Assembly (NCBI RefSeq): GCF_038002825.1
Contig: NZ_JBBODF010000001.1
Span: 1,178,001-1,242,000, forward strand
DNA from: Paenibacillus sp. FSL H8-0048
Lineage (GTDB): Bacteria; Bacillota; Bacilli; Paenibacillales; Paenibacillaceae
DNA: 64,000 nucleotides
Direction: 5' to 3'
A program made the position numbers and the translations under genes. A model generated the notes under the pieces. It was not told the origin of the DNA. It did not search any database and was given only the letters and a program-made list of their open reading frames with translations. Shown here piece by piece: positions 57,101-64,000 of the stretch. Every line of letters begins with the position of its first letter. The first letter of the stretch is position 1.

Positions 57101-58240
57101 ATGTCATTCACCATGGAAATCCCCAGCCCCGAGAAGCTGAAATCTGTCATTGAGGAGCAGGTCCAGCCGGAGCCGGAGGAAGTCACCCAGCTTAAGGAGC
57201 AGGCTCTAAATAATGTATCCAGTATACTGGAGCTGGACTTCGAGTCTCTGGAGAAACGCAAGGCCGTGCTGCAGTCCATTGACAGCTTCGGGATGGGCAC
57301 CATGCGCTCCTCGTCGGAGAAGAACTCCCTGCTTCAGGTATCGGTGGGCAATCTGTCCAAGACCGGGGATGAAGGCGGCCAGGTCGCCAAGGGATTAACC
57401 GAGCTTCATCAGCAGCTTAAGGATCTGGACCCCAGTGCGGTTGATTTCGCCAAAAGCGGGTTCCTCGGCAAGTTTTTCCACCCCCTGCGTAATTATTTCG
57501 CCAAATATCAAAAGGCCGATGCCGTTATCTCCGATATTATTCTATCCCTGGATAAAGGCAAAGCCGTGCTGAAGAATGACAATACGACACTGGAGATTGA
57601 ACAGCAGACCCTGCGGGAGCTGACCAAGCGGCTTAAGAAGGAGATTCAGCTCGGCATCCTGATGGATGAAGAAATCGAGAAGCAGATTGAAGCTGCCAAG
57701 CAGCGCAGTGAAGATGAAGATAAGGTGCGGTTCATTACGGAGGAAGTCCTGTTCCCGCTGCGCCAGCGGGTGATGGATCTGCAGCAGATGCTCGTGGTCA
57801 ATCAGCAAGGCATTATGGCCATCGAGGTTGTCATCCGCAACAACAAGGAACTGATCCGTGGAGTCGACAGAGCCAGGAATGTTACGGTATCTGCGCTCAA
57901 AATTTCGGTTACAGTGGCCAGTGCCTTGTACAACCAGAAGATCGTTCTCCAAAAAATCGAGCTGCTGAACCAGACCACCGACAATCTGATCAGCGGCACC
58001 TCCAGAATGCTTAAGGAGCAGGGTGCTGCCATTCACAAGCAATCGCTCGAAACCAGCATTTCGGTCGATACGCTGAAGCAGGCCTTCACCGACGTCCTCT
58101 CAGCACTGGATTCGATCAGCACCTACAAGCAGGAGGCGCTCCCCAAGATGCGTGAGACCATTACCCAGTTCCGGGAGCTGGCAGATAACGGCGAACAGCA
58201 GATTCAGCGGCTGGAAAAGGGCAACACGCTCGGGCTGTAG
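57101..58240 (+). CDS. telA: TelA/toxic anion resistance family protein
   Basis: 379 residues, the usual length of TelA. Family features include FLGKFFHPLRNYFAKYQKADAVISDIILSLDKGKAVLKNDNTTLEIEQQTL and the helical C-terminal part with DRARNVTVSALKISVTVASALYNQK. It is a soluble, mostly alpha-helical protein. Homologues are linked to tellurite and toxic-anion resistance and to envelope stress, but the mechanism is unknown. A GGAGG lies 8 nt before the ATG. Last gene of the operon with XpaC-like and VWA proteins. Confidence 0.9.
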   Translation: MSFTMEIPSPEKLKSVIEEQVQPEPEEVTQLKEQALNNVSSILELDFESLEKRKAVLQSIDSFGMGTMRSSSEKNSLLQVSVGNLSKTGDEGGQVAKGLTELHQQLKDLDPSAVDFAKSGFLGKFFHPLRNYFAKYQKADAVISDIILSLDKGKAVLKNDNTTLEIEQQTLRELTKRLKKEIQLGILMDEEIEKQIEAAKQRSEDEDKVRFITEEVLFPLRQRVMDLQQMLVVNQQGIMAIEVVIRNNKELIRGVDRARNVTVSALKISVTVASALYNQKIVLQKIELLNQTTDNLISGTSRMLKEQGAAIHKQSLETSISVDTLKQAFTDVLSALDSISTYKQEALPKMRETITQFRELADNGEQQIQRLEKGNTLGL

Positions 58241-58263
58241 CAGCAACGCTGCCCATATTTAAC

Positions 58264-58307
58264 GAAAAACAGAGCATGGCGGAGAATTCGCCGGTGCTCT
58301 GTTTTTT
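58264..58307 (+). terminator. Terminator after telA
   Basis: AAAACAGAGCA with TGCTCTGTTTT around an inner GGCG/CGCC stem, ending in a T-run. Confidence 0.85.
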
Positions 58308-58331
58308 GTGTGTCTATTTTCCTTTTGCGCT

Positions 58332-59255
58332 CTACTTCCCTTTATTAAGTAAGCCTGTCACCATTCTGCTCAAAGTCCCTTGATCGATATATGGAGCGAG
58401 GCTTGCCAGCAGATCCGGGCTAAGCTGTTCAGCTTCCACTTCACCAAGCAACTTCTCAAGCTTTCCCCTGTCCAGAAAAGGAGCAAGACCTATGAGCCGG
58501 TTTCCATCGACATTACCGTCTGCCACGCGGTCAACTAGAAGGCCCAACGTTTCCCTGCTAATAAAGGGAGCCAGTCCTTGAATGGAGTGCCAGCTGGGGC
58601 TGTCCCCTCTGGCTTGTTGCACCAATCGGTCCAGCTGTTCCCGTTCCAGAAACGGGGCGATGCCCACAAGATTGTTCACCTCTCTGGAACCGTCCGCTGC
58701 TTGATCAACCAGCTCGCTTAAGGTGCTGCTGCTGACGAACGGGGCAAGGCCGGCAATAACATTCCAAGCCATTTCTTTCTTTTCAGCTTGACGAACCAGT
58801 TCATCTAATAGATCTGTTCCCAGAAAAGGGGCCAGCCGCATAATTACATCTAACGTAAGGACGCTGCTGTCTATGGCCTCTGTCACCTTATTAAGGGCAC
58901 TTGCTTTTACAAAAGGCGCTACTTCTACAAGCTCTTCCATCTCCAGCTTACCGGCATTGACCAGCTCTGCAACCTGGCCCGGCCTGTTCTCTGCAATCTC
59001 CTCTACGATCCGTCCTATGTGCGGGTGCTCCCGATGGTCTGCGTTATCTCCTGCATTCAAAATGTCGTCGACGGTCAGGCCGAATACCCCCGCAACCTGC
59101 GGAAGTGTTCCGATGTCCGGCAGCGAGTCGCCCCGCTCCCATTTCGATACCGCCTGATGACTTACATTCAGTTGATCGGCAAGCTCCAGCTGGGTCCAGT
59201 CCCGGTCTTTGCGAAGCCGCGATATATAAGCCCCAATTCTACGTAAGTCGAGCAT
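58332..59255 (-). CDS. XRE regulator with seven 29-residue LAPF repeats
   Basis: 307 residues. A Cro/CI-type helix-turn-helix at the N-terminus (RRIGAYISRLRKDRDWTQLELADQLNVSHQAVSKWERG) is followed by a C-terminal array. The motif (L/V)AP(F/Y) has its Ala at residues 113, 142, 171, 200, 229, 258 and 287, exactly 29 apart. Each unit reads xxxLAPFxxxxxLxxLVxxA, giving a helical repeat like HEAT or armadillo motifs. No enzymatic motif is seen. The array may be a protein-protein or ligand-binding surface that controls DNA binding. It converges on the XpaC-VWA-TelA operon, but a link is not shown. Confidence 0.85.
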   Translation of the reverse strand: MLDLRRIGAYISRLRKDRDWTQLELADQLNVSHQAVSKWERGDSLPDIGTLPQVAGVFGLTVDDILNAGDNADHREHPHIGRIVEEIAENRPGQVAELVNAGKLEMEELVEVAPFVKASALNKVTEAIDSSVLTLDVIMRLAPFLGTDLLDELVRQAEKKEMAWNVIAGLAPFVSSSTLSELVDQAADGSREVNNLVGIAPFLEREQLDRLVQQARGDSPSWHSIQGLAPFISRETLGLLVDRVADGNVDGNRLIGLAPFLDRGKLEKLLGEVEAEQLSPDLLASLAPYIDQGTLSRMVTGLLNKGK

Positions 59256-59528
59256 GATATCCCTCCGAGATTATAAAATGTACAGTGCGCACTGCCAAAA
59301 ACAGCATAGCATTTCAGCATAGACAAGCCTATCAATTGCTGGTTGAATGACTGCATCCCCTATAATTCAACTGCCGGTAGAATGTTCCGGATGACTATTT
59401 CAGGGTTAAATATTAATGAAACCCCCTAAATATATTAACATAAAATGGGTTGTATACTATTCCTGATTATTGTATATTTATTCAACCGGCATTTATTGCT
59501 GACTTCTCATCTACCGGGGGATACACCG

Positions 59529-60377
59529 ATGCATTTTTTGAATATTAACCAGCTTACTTCAGAGCAGATTCTGGATATCTTTGAATTAACCGACCGGCTT
59601 CGTCTCCGGCAATCAGAACCGCTGCTCGAAGGTAAAACGATGATCCTCTTCTTCCCGGAGACCAGTCTGCGGACCAGGGTCAGCTTCGAGAAAGGCATCC
59701 GTGACCTGGGTGGGGCCTGCATTACCTTTCCGCCGGAGACGCTCGAGAAGAAAGAAGCGCCCGGAGATATCGTCCGCTACCTGGAGAACTGGGGGGATGG
59801 CATCATCGCCAGAACACCTGACCTCTGCAAACTGGAGGAGCTGTCCGCCTGCGCCTCTGTTCCCGTTATTAATGCGATGACCGCACATAATCACCCTTGC
59901 GAGATTCTGGCTGACCTGTATGCTCTGCGCAGCCTCCGGGACAACTACCGGGAGCTGACCTACACCTTCGTTGGACCGCCCGGTAATATATCAAGAACTT
60001 GGCTTGAGGCAGCGCAAGCCCTGAATCTCTCCTTCCATCATGTATGCATGCCAGGTCATGAGCTGGCCAGCGGCAATCATCCAGGCTATACCTTTCATAC
60101 GAGCCTGGATAGCGTGTTACCGGAAAGCGATGTAATTCTTACCGATTCATTGCCCAAGGATTTCCTGACCCCGGAGTATATCAGCGCCTACCAGATTACA
60201 CTGGACCGGATGAAGCAGACCAGACCCGGGGCGCTGCTGAACCCCTGTCCTCCCTTCTTCCGCAATGAGGAGGTCAGTGAAGAGGTTATTGCTTCGCCTT
60301 ATTTTGCCGGATTCGGGTTCAAGAAAAGCCTGATCTATCTTCAGCAAGCCATCCTGATCTATTGCTTATCGCATTGA
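59529..60377 (+). CDS. Ornithine/aspartate carbamoyltransferase-like protein
   Basis: 282 residues, shorter than the 300-330 of true ornithine carbamoyltransferase. The carbamoyl-phosphate site is kept (ETSLRTRVSFEKG) and so is HNHPCEILADL. The ornithine-binding DxxxSMG motif is replaced by TDSLPKDF, and the HCLP motif by NPCPPFFR. It therefore probably carbamoylates, or only binds, a different substrate. The ATG at 59529 with GGGGG about 10 nt upstream replaces a longer frame. No arg genes are nearby. A cytosolic enzyme of uncertain reaction. Confidence 0.75.
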   Translation: MHFLNINQLTSEQILDIFELTDRLRLRQSEPLLEGKTMILFFPETSLRTRVSFEKGIRDLGGACITFPPETLEKKEAPGDIVRYLENWGDGIIARTPDLCKLEELSACASVPVINAMTAHNHPCEILADLYALRSLRDNYRELTYTFVGPPGNISRTWLEAAQALNLSFHHVCMPGHELASGNHPGYTFHTSLDSVLPESDVILTDSLPKDFLTPEYISAYQITLDRMKQTRPGALLNPCPPFFRNEEVSEEVIASPYFAGFGFKKSLIYLQQAILIYCLSH

Positions 60378-60416
60378 TACACAACACATCCACATTTCCT
60401 GAAGGGGAGAATGACT

Positions 60417-61709
60417 ATGAAGGCTTTGTTCAGAAAAACAGGTATCCTTCTGCTTGTACTGCTACTGGCATCACTCGGTACTCTCGGGGGCGGCGGATTG
60501 TCACATACAGCAGCAGCGGCCGCTTCTGCAAAATCATATGTGTACTATGTCTCTGACGATGTTCTATACCGTGTGACCTCAGATGGAAGTGAGACACAGA
60601 AGATCGTAGAGAACTATGACGGCAACGGATTAGACTCAACCGGCAAATATCTGTATTTTTACTATGATGACGGTATGGGGATTCAGCGGCTGTCCCTGAG
60701 CGATCCCGAGGCTTTAATTACGAGCTTCCTCGGGGACCGAAACATCCTCTTTTACCTGATCGAGGGTCCGTATCTGTACTTCCTGGATGATACAGGACAC
60801 ATCTACCGTACCTTAGCCGATGCTGACGATGATTCACGGCTTACCCTTATAGCTGACAACGCTGATGTGAATTTCCGGACCTTCAAGGTCTCGGGCGGGC
60901 GGATCTACTATAATGCGCTGAAGAACAACACTACCTGGGTGGCTTCGAGGTCCCGCGACGGGAGTGGAGTCATTCAGTGGATAGCAAGCGGAGCTATTCA
61001 GAAAAGCAAATTTTACCACCCCTATGCCACAAACATGAACCTTATGGTTGACAACGAACCTGCTGAAACCGAGTATTCGCTGAAATCCATGGTGCTCTAC
61101 ACCCTCCCTCTTATCGGTGGAGTTCCCAAAGCAGCCAATCTCAAAAATCCGCTGGAATCCAATGCCGCCACTGCCGGCAGCTGGTCCGACCATTATTTTC
61201 TGTTCAACAAAGGCATTAAAGTAGACGCCACCGGCGAGGAGCTGGACTATAACACCGGCAAAGGCTTCCTGATGGATAAGAACGGAAAGATCCTGCAGCT
61301 CAGCCAGAACAGCGTGATCAGCATCAGCGAGATTGCCGCGAATAAGCTGGTCTATGCAGATTCCAAAGGCAAAGCCTACATCAGCACGCTGGCTAACGGC
61401 AAAATCATCTCCTCCAAGTCGCTGCCGCTGTCGAATATTAAAGATATCCGAACGGTTAGAAACGGCTCGGCACTTACCACCGTATTGTTCACCGCAGCCG
61501 ATGCTTACTTGCTGAATGCCGATTTTTCCTTGACCAAATTGAGCGGCGTCGAATCCGATTACTCTGTAATTACAGACAATATTCCAGGCTTGTATTACAT
61601 CAATGGTCTGGATAACGACTGCCTGTACCGGTACAGCAATGACGGCAAAACCAAAACCAAGCTGTCCACTGGCCCGGTTAGCTACTTAGCACTTGTCTCC
61701 GCGAAGTAA
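60417..61709 (+). CDS. Secreted DUF5050/beta-propeller-like protein
   Basis: About 430 residues. The signal peptide is LFRKTGILLLVLLLASLGTLGGGG with cleavage near AAAAA. Repeated strands such as YYVSDDVLYRVTSDGSETQKI, YLYFYYDDGMGIQRLSLSD and YFLDDTGHIYRTLAD indicate a beta-propeller of the DUF5050 type, common in secreted Bacillota proteins. No catalytic motif is recognised. The ATG at 60417 has GGGGAG 7 nt upstream; the ATG at 60411 is too close. It ends in a terminator. Confidence 0.78.
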   Translation: MKALFRKTGILLLVLLLASLGTLGGGGLSHTAAAAASAKSYVYYVSDDVLYRVTSDGSETQKIVENYDGNGLDSTGKYLYFYYDDGMGIQRLSLSDPEALITSFLGDRNILFYLIEGPYLYFLDDTGHIYRTLADADDDSRLTLIADNADVNFRTFKVSGGRIYYNALKNNTTWVASRSRDGSGVIQWIASGAIQKSKFYHPYATNMNLMVDNEPAETEYSLKSMVLYTLPLIGGVPKAANLKNPLESNAATAGSWSDHYFLFNKGIKVDATGEELDYNTGKGFLMDKNGKILQLSQNSVISISEIAANKLVYADSKGKAYISTLANGKIISSKSLPLSNIKDIRTVRNGSALTTVLFTAADAYLLNADFSLTKLSGVESDYSVITDNIPGLYYINGLDNDCLYRYSNDGKTKTKLSTGPVSYLALVSAK

Positions 61710-61720
61710 TATACAGAGAG

Positions 61721-61762
61721 AAAAAGCCGGAATTTCCGATATCGGAAGTTTCGGCTTTTTTT
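61721..61762 (+). terminator. Terminator after the beta-propeller-like gene
   Basis: AAAAAGCCGGAA with an arm ending CGGCTTTTTTT around an internal TTCCGATATCGGAA palindrome. It may also end the convergent sigma operon. Confidence 0.85.
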
Positions 61763-61783
61763 AGAGATGCGAATAGATAAAGT

Positions 61784-62923
61784 TCACGGCAGAATGCGCA
61801 AGTTAATCTCCCTGGTATTCTTGCCCGTCCCTGTCTTCATAATCATATTCATCGTTTCAGGTTTATCGAGCAGATTGCTGCCAGAGTACCATTCAAAGCC
61901 CTCATAAGTGCCTGATCCTGATGACATTCCTATCTCGGTGGTCCCATACTTCGTTATCGATTGAATTTTCTCCCCGTATGCCGCGCCAAATATCTTTTGC
62001 CGGTTCTGCCATGTAACCTCAGACTCGTTTTTAATTTTGAATATAGTGCGGGTCATCAAGGGGGAGAGCTCCACCTGCTCCAGCGTCACTTGAATGCCCT
62101 CCAGCATGAAGTCCTCCTGCGGCTTGACAATGACCGTCTGCTGCTGTTTGAATTTCGGGTCCAGCTTGAAGCTGATCCTGAGTCTCGGGGAATAATGCAC
62201 ATCAGCTAAATTCACACCCTTGCTCTTCCCCAGATCTTTCATTTTCCCTTCATTCATCGAGGCAATCAGAAAATTGGCTTCCACCTGCTCCGGGAACGGC
62301 TTGCTGCGGTCCAGATAGATAACACCCCGACCATAGAAAATGCGATAATCGTCGTACCCGTTTGTCTTAGCATTAGCGCCAATCTGACCGCCGCTGTTCA
62401 AATCGTATCCGGTTGCCAAATTTTTGATTCTCGCACTGCTAATACCATAGATCTCCTGCCCTTCCGCAACATTTGCTGTATACAAAAAGATGATTTTGTT
62501 CTCATCCGCCGTTACCGCATTCAAGGTAATCCGGTAATCCCCGCTGGCTGCGCTCTGATTAATCTCCTGAATGTAGCCGTGCCGGATCGCTGAATCCAGT
62601 GTAGGTGCCTCTAAATCGAATTCATAGAGCCGCTTGAACATCTCCAGCCCGCCCCAATTCACTTCTCCGGCAGGTCCGGCAGCACGGGGTGCTGCATTAT
62701 GAATGACCGGGATGAAGAACAGAATCACTGCAGCAATCGCGGCTGCGGCGAATCCGATGAAGGAGCCTTTGGTTAGTCTGCCCTGCCAGCTTTTACGGCG
62801 TCCGCGCTCGATCCCTGCTTGAACTGCCGCTCTGACCTCATTGCCCCCGCAGTCCACCCGTACCTCTTCACGGATACGAAGCGCATCGGACAACATCGCC
62901 TGTTCTTCTCTGCTATTGTTCAT
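61784..62923 (-). CDS. DUF4179 membrane protein, probable anti-sigma partner
   Basis: About 379 residues. The cytosolic start LSDALRIREEVRVDCGGNEVRAAVQAGIERGRR precedes one membrane helix (FIGFAAAAIAAVILFFIPVI). A large extracytoplasmic DUF4179/DUF5643-type domain follows, with GDYRITLNAVTADENKIIFLYTA and VTLEQVELSPLMTRTIFKI. Such proteins follow ECF sigma genes and are thought to hold the sigma factor at the membrane. Its start overlaps the sigma gene by 11 nt. The ATG at 62921-62923 is preferred; a GTG at 62932 is possible. Confidence 0.85.
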   Translation of the reverse strand: MNNSREEQAMLSDALRIREEVRVDCGGNEVRAAVQAGIERGRRKSWQGRLTKGSFIGFAAAAIAAVILFFIPVIHNAAPRAAGPAGEVNWGGLEMFKRLYEFDLEAPTLDSAIRHGYIQEINQSAASGDYRITLNAVTADENKIIFLYTANVAEGQEIYGISSARIKNLATGYDLNSGGQIGANAKTNGYDDYRIFYGRGVIYLDRSKPFPEQVEANFLIASMNEGKMKDLGKSKGVNLADVHYSPRLRISFKLDPKFKQQQTVIVKPQEDFMLEGIQVTLEQVELSPLMTRTIFKIKNESEVTWQNRQKIFGAAYGEKIQSITKYGTTEIGMSSGSGTYEGFEWYSGSNLLDKPETMNMIMKTGTGKNTREINLRILP

Positions 62924-63449
62924 TCCATTCACCCCGGTTCTTCATAATTTCCCTAAGCTGCTTCAGGCCCTTGTGCTGCCAGGTTTTGACGGTTCCCTCC
63001 GGCTTGCCCAGCAGGACTGCGATCTCGGCCAGGGTCAGATCATTATAATATTTGAGCAGCAGCACATGGCGGTATTTCACCTTTACCTGCGAGAGCGCCC
63101 ACTGCATTTCCATGGAATCCGTACTATTCTGAATGACCGGCTCCTGCATATTCTCTGCCGCTGTAGGGACTGCCTTCTTTCTTCTGCGCTGCTCGTCGAT
63201 GCAGACATAGATTAATATTCGGATCAGCCAGGTTTTGAACGCGCTGGGGTCCTTCAGGGTCCGCCGCTTCATCCAGGCCCGGCAGGTGGTCTCCTGGAGC
63301 GCTTCCAGTGCGTCATTGCGGTTGCCCAGATAACTGTAAGCAATATGGTATAGCTGGTCGCTATGCTCCATCACCGCTTTGACAAAGTCCGTCTCCTCAA
63401 GCGGTACAGCGGCAGTTACCTGCTTCATCTCTGCCCCGGACATCGTCAT
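62913..63449 (-). CDS. ECF-type RNA polymerase sigma factor
   Basis: 178 residues. Region 2 (about 25-90) contains LYHIAYSYLGNRNDALEALQETTCRAW, and region 4 (about 115-165) contains YRHVLLLKYYNDLTLAEIAVLLGKPEGTVKTWQHKGLKQLRE. No extra domain is present. AGGAG precedes the ATG at 63449; an ATG at 63443 is also well spaced. Forms an operon with the DUF4179 protein, its likely membrane-bound regulator. The target genes are not evident here. Confidence 0.9.
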   Translation of the reverse strand: MTMSGAEMKQVTAAVPLEETDFVKAVMEHSDQLYHIAYSYLGNRNDALEALQETTCRAWMKRRTLKDPSAFKTWLIRILIYVCIDEQRRRKKAVPTAAENMQEPVIQNSTDSMEMQWALSQVKVKYRHVLLLKYYNDLTLAEIAVLLGKPEGTVKTWQHKGLKQLREIMKNRGEWNEQ

Positions 63450-63550
63450 CTCTCCCTCTCCTCTCCATCCCTTTTACATGAATTAGACGGAGAGGTTATG
63501 CAAACAGTTTTAGTCTGCGGTAATTATTTTATAATCCTCATGAACGACAG

Positions 63551-63586
63551 AAAAACCGCAATCCCCGCTGCTGGGAATGTTGCGGC
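63551..63586 (-). terminator. Terminator-like hairpin upstream of the sigma gene
   Basis: CCGCAA...TTGCGG outer stem with CCC/GGG inner pairing. On the minus strand it ends in TTTTTC, so it would stop transcripts entering from the right, across the 51-bp array. Confidence 0.65.
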
Positions 63587-63646
63587 CTTTCTTGTTATAT
63601 ATGAAACTATAGTTTCCTGCTGCTGTGGAGAGGGTGCTGGACCAAA

Positions 63647-63880
63647 TGTATGTCAAAAACAGCATACGTTGTGCTTGCAAGCAGGCGCACGTCTAATTGT
63701 ATGTGAAAAACAGTATACATGGGCTCGCAAGCAGGCATATGGACTGAATGTATGTCAAAAACAGCATACATTTGCTCACAAGCAGGCACACGGCCTAATT
63801 GTATGCTAAAAACAGCATACATTGTGCTATCATGCAGGCACACAGTCTCATTTGTATGCTAAAAACATCATACGTTATGC
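63647..63880. repeat. 51-bp tandem hairpin array 4 (five units)
   Basis: Inverted repeats of the form TGTATGY-YAAAAACA-GCATACA start at 63647, 63698, 63749, 63800 and 63853. The first three intervals are exactly 51 bp, the last 53. The 29-bp spacers share GCTYGCAAGCAGGCACAC-like text. The array lies in a 550-bp gap after the sigma gene start. No open frame here has a ribosome site. Confidence 0.92.
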
Positions 63881-63957
63881 TCGCGCAAAGGTAGTCTTAT
63901 TCATCCGGTTAGGATGATTTTGTTCTGGAGATTATTTCACTTCCAGATAGGATACAC

Positions 63958-64000
63958 CTAGAGCACCCAATTCCCCTTGCGGAACACCGGCTCAATCGTG
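63958..64000 (-). CDS. Possible C-terminal end of a minus-strand gene
   Basis: The last 14 codons of a minus-strand frame end at TAG (63958-63960) with the tail IEPVFRKGNWVL. A second frame nearby ends SYLEVK at 63932-63934 but meets a TGA before the window edge. Which frame is real, or whether a frameshift joins them, cannot be told from this fragment. Confidence 0.3.
   Translation of the reverse strand, partial: TIEPVFRKGNWVL

Noticed and set aside
63607..63843. Minus-strand 78-residue frame across array 4
   Set aside because: A repeat-generated frame without start signals.
63932..63992. Short minus-strand frame ending SYLEVK
   Set aside because: It meets an in-frame TGA within the window, so it can only be real if a frameshift is present.

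Overview
The window looks like chromosomal DNA of a Paenibacillus species or close relative (Bacillota, Paenibacillaceae). This is inferred from gene content and style: YesN/YesM-type two-component genes beside LplA/LplB/YtcP-type sugar ABC genes, an Mrp antiporter whose A and B subunits are fused, LicT/RAT-controlled beta-glucoside genes, AraC regulators tied to iron uptake, strong AGGAGG ribosome sites, frequent TTG/GTG starts, and moderate G+C. No prophage, insertion sequence, CRISPR array, rRNA or tRNA was seen.

Layout. 1-4.4 kb: end of a small NTF2-like gene, a small hypothetical gene, a 51-bp tandem hairpin array, and a histidine kinase/response regulator pair divergent from a secreted repeat protein it probably controls. 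4.4-11.8 kb: response regulator, sensor kinase, binding lipoprotein and two permeases, a complete sensing and uptake unit for a (poly)saccharide. 11.8-16.1 kb: XRE/MmyB-type regulator, short-chain dehydrogenase, stand-alone SecA2. 16.1-24.1 kb: membrane serine hydrolase, photolyase, GntR-ABC operon, phosphoesterase, MFS transporter. 24.1-30.8 kb: universal stress protein plus a six-gene Mrp Na+/H+ antiporter operon behind a leader with its own terminator. 30.8-35.5 kb: DUF2625/phosphoesterase pair, glutamate dehydrogenase, two more 51-bp arrays, diaminopimelate dehydrogenase. 35.5-37.7 kb: an AraC regulator running in frame, with no stop, into an iron-siderophore binding lipoprotein that has its own Fur-boxed promoter and start. 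37.7-46.5 kb: FAD oxidoreductase, secreted serine hydrolase, orphan binding lipoprotein with a cre site, a transposase-like remnant, HesB-like protein, Crp/Fnr regulator divergent from a cupin-cupin-methyltransferase operon with a Fur box. 46.5-51.6 kb: beta-glucoside operon (licT, PTS IIBCA, GH1) with two RAT/terminator switches. 51.6-54.4 kb: DMT transporter behind a purine-riboswitch-like ON switch, and a secreted RCC1-repeat protein. 54.4-58.3 kb: XpaC, VWA/binding-protein and TelA operon. 58.3-64 kb: XRE regulator with seven exact 29-residue LAPF repeats, an altered carbamoyltransferase, a secreted propeller-like protein, an ECF sigma factor with its DUF4179 partner, and a fourth 51-bp array.

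The most unusual signal is structural. Four intergenic tandem arrays with unrelated unit sequences share a 51-bp period and carry one short inverted repeat per unit. Two of them share the scaffold TGTA-N5-AAAA-N5-TACA. Other points of interest are the nested AraC/lipoprotein gene, the atypical riboswitch, the XpaC-VWA-TelA operon with an apparent CTG start, and the LAPF-repeat regulator.
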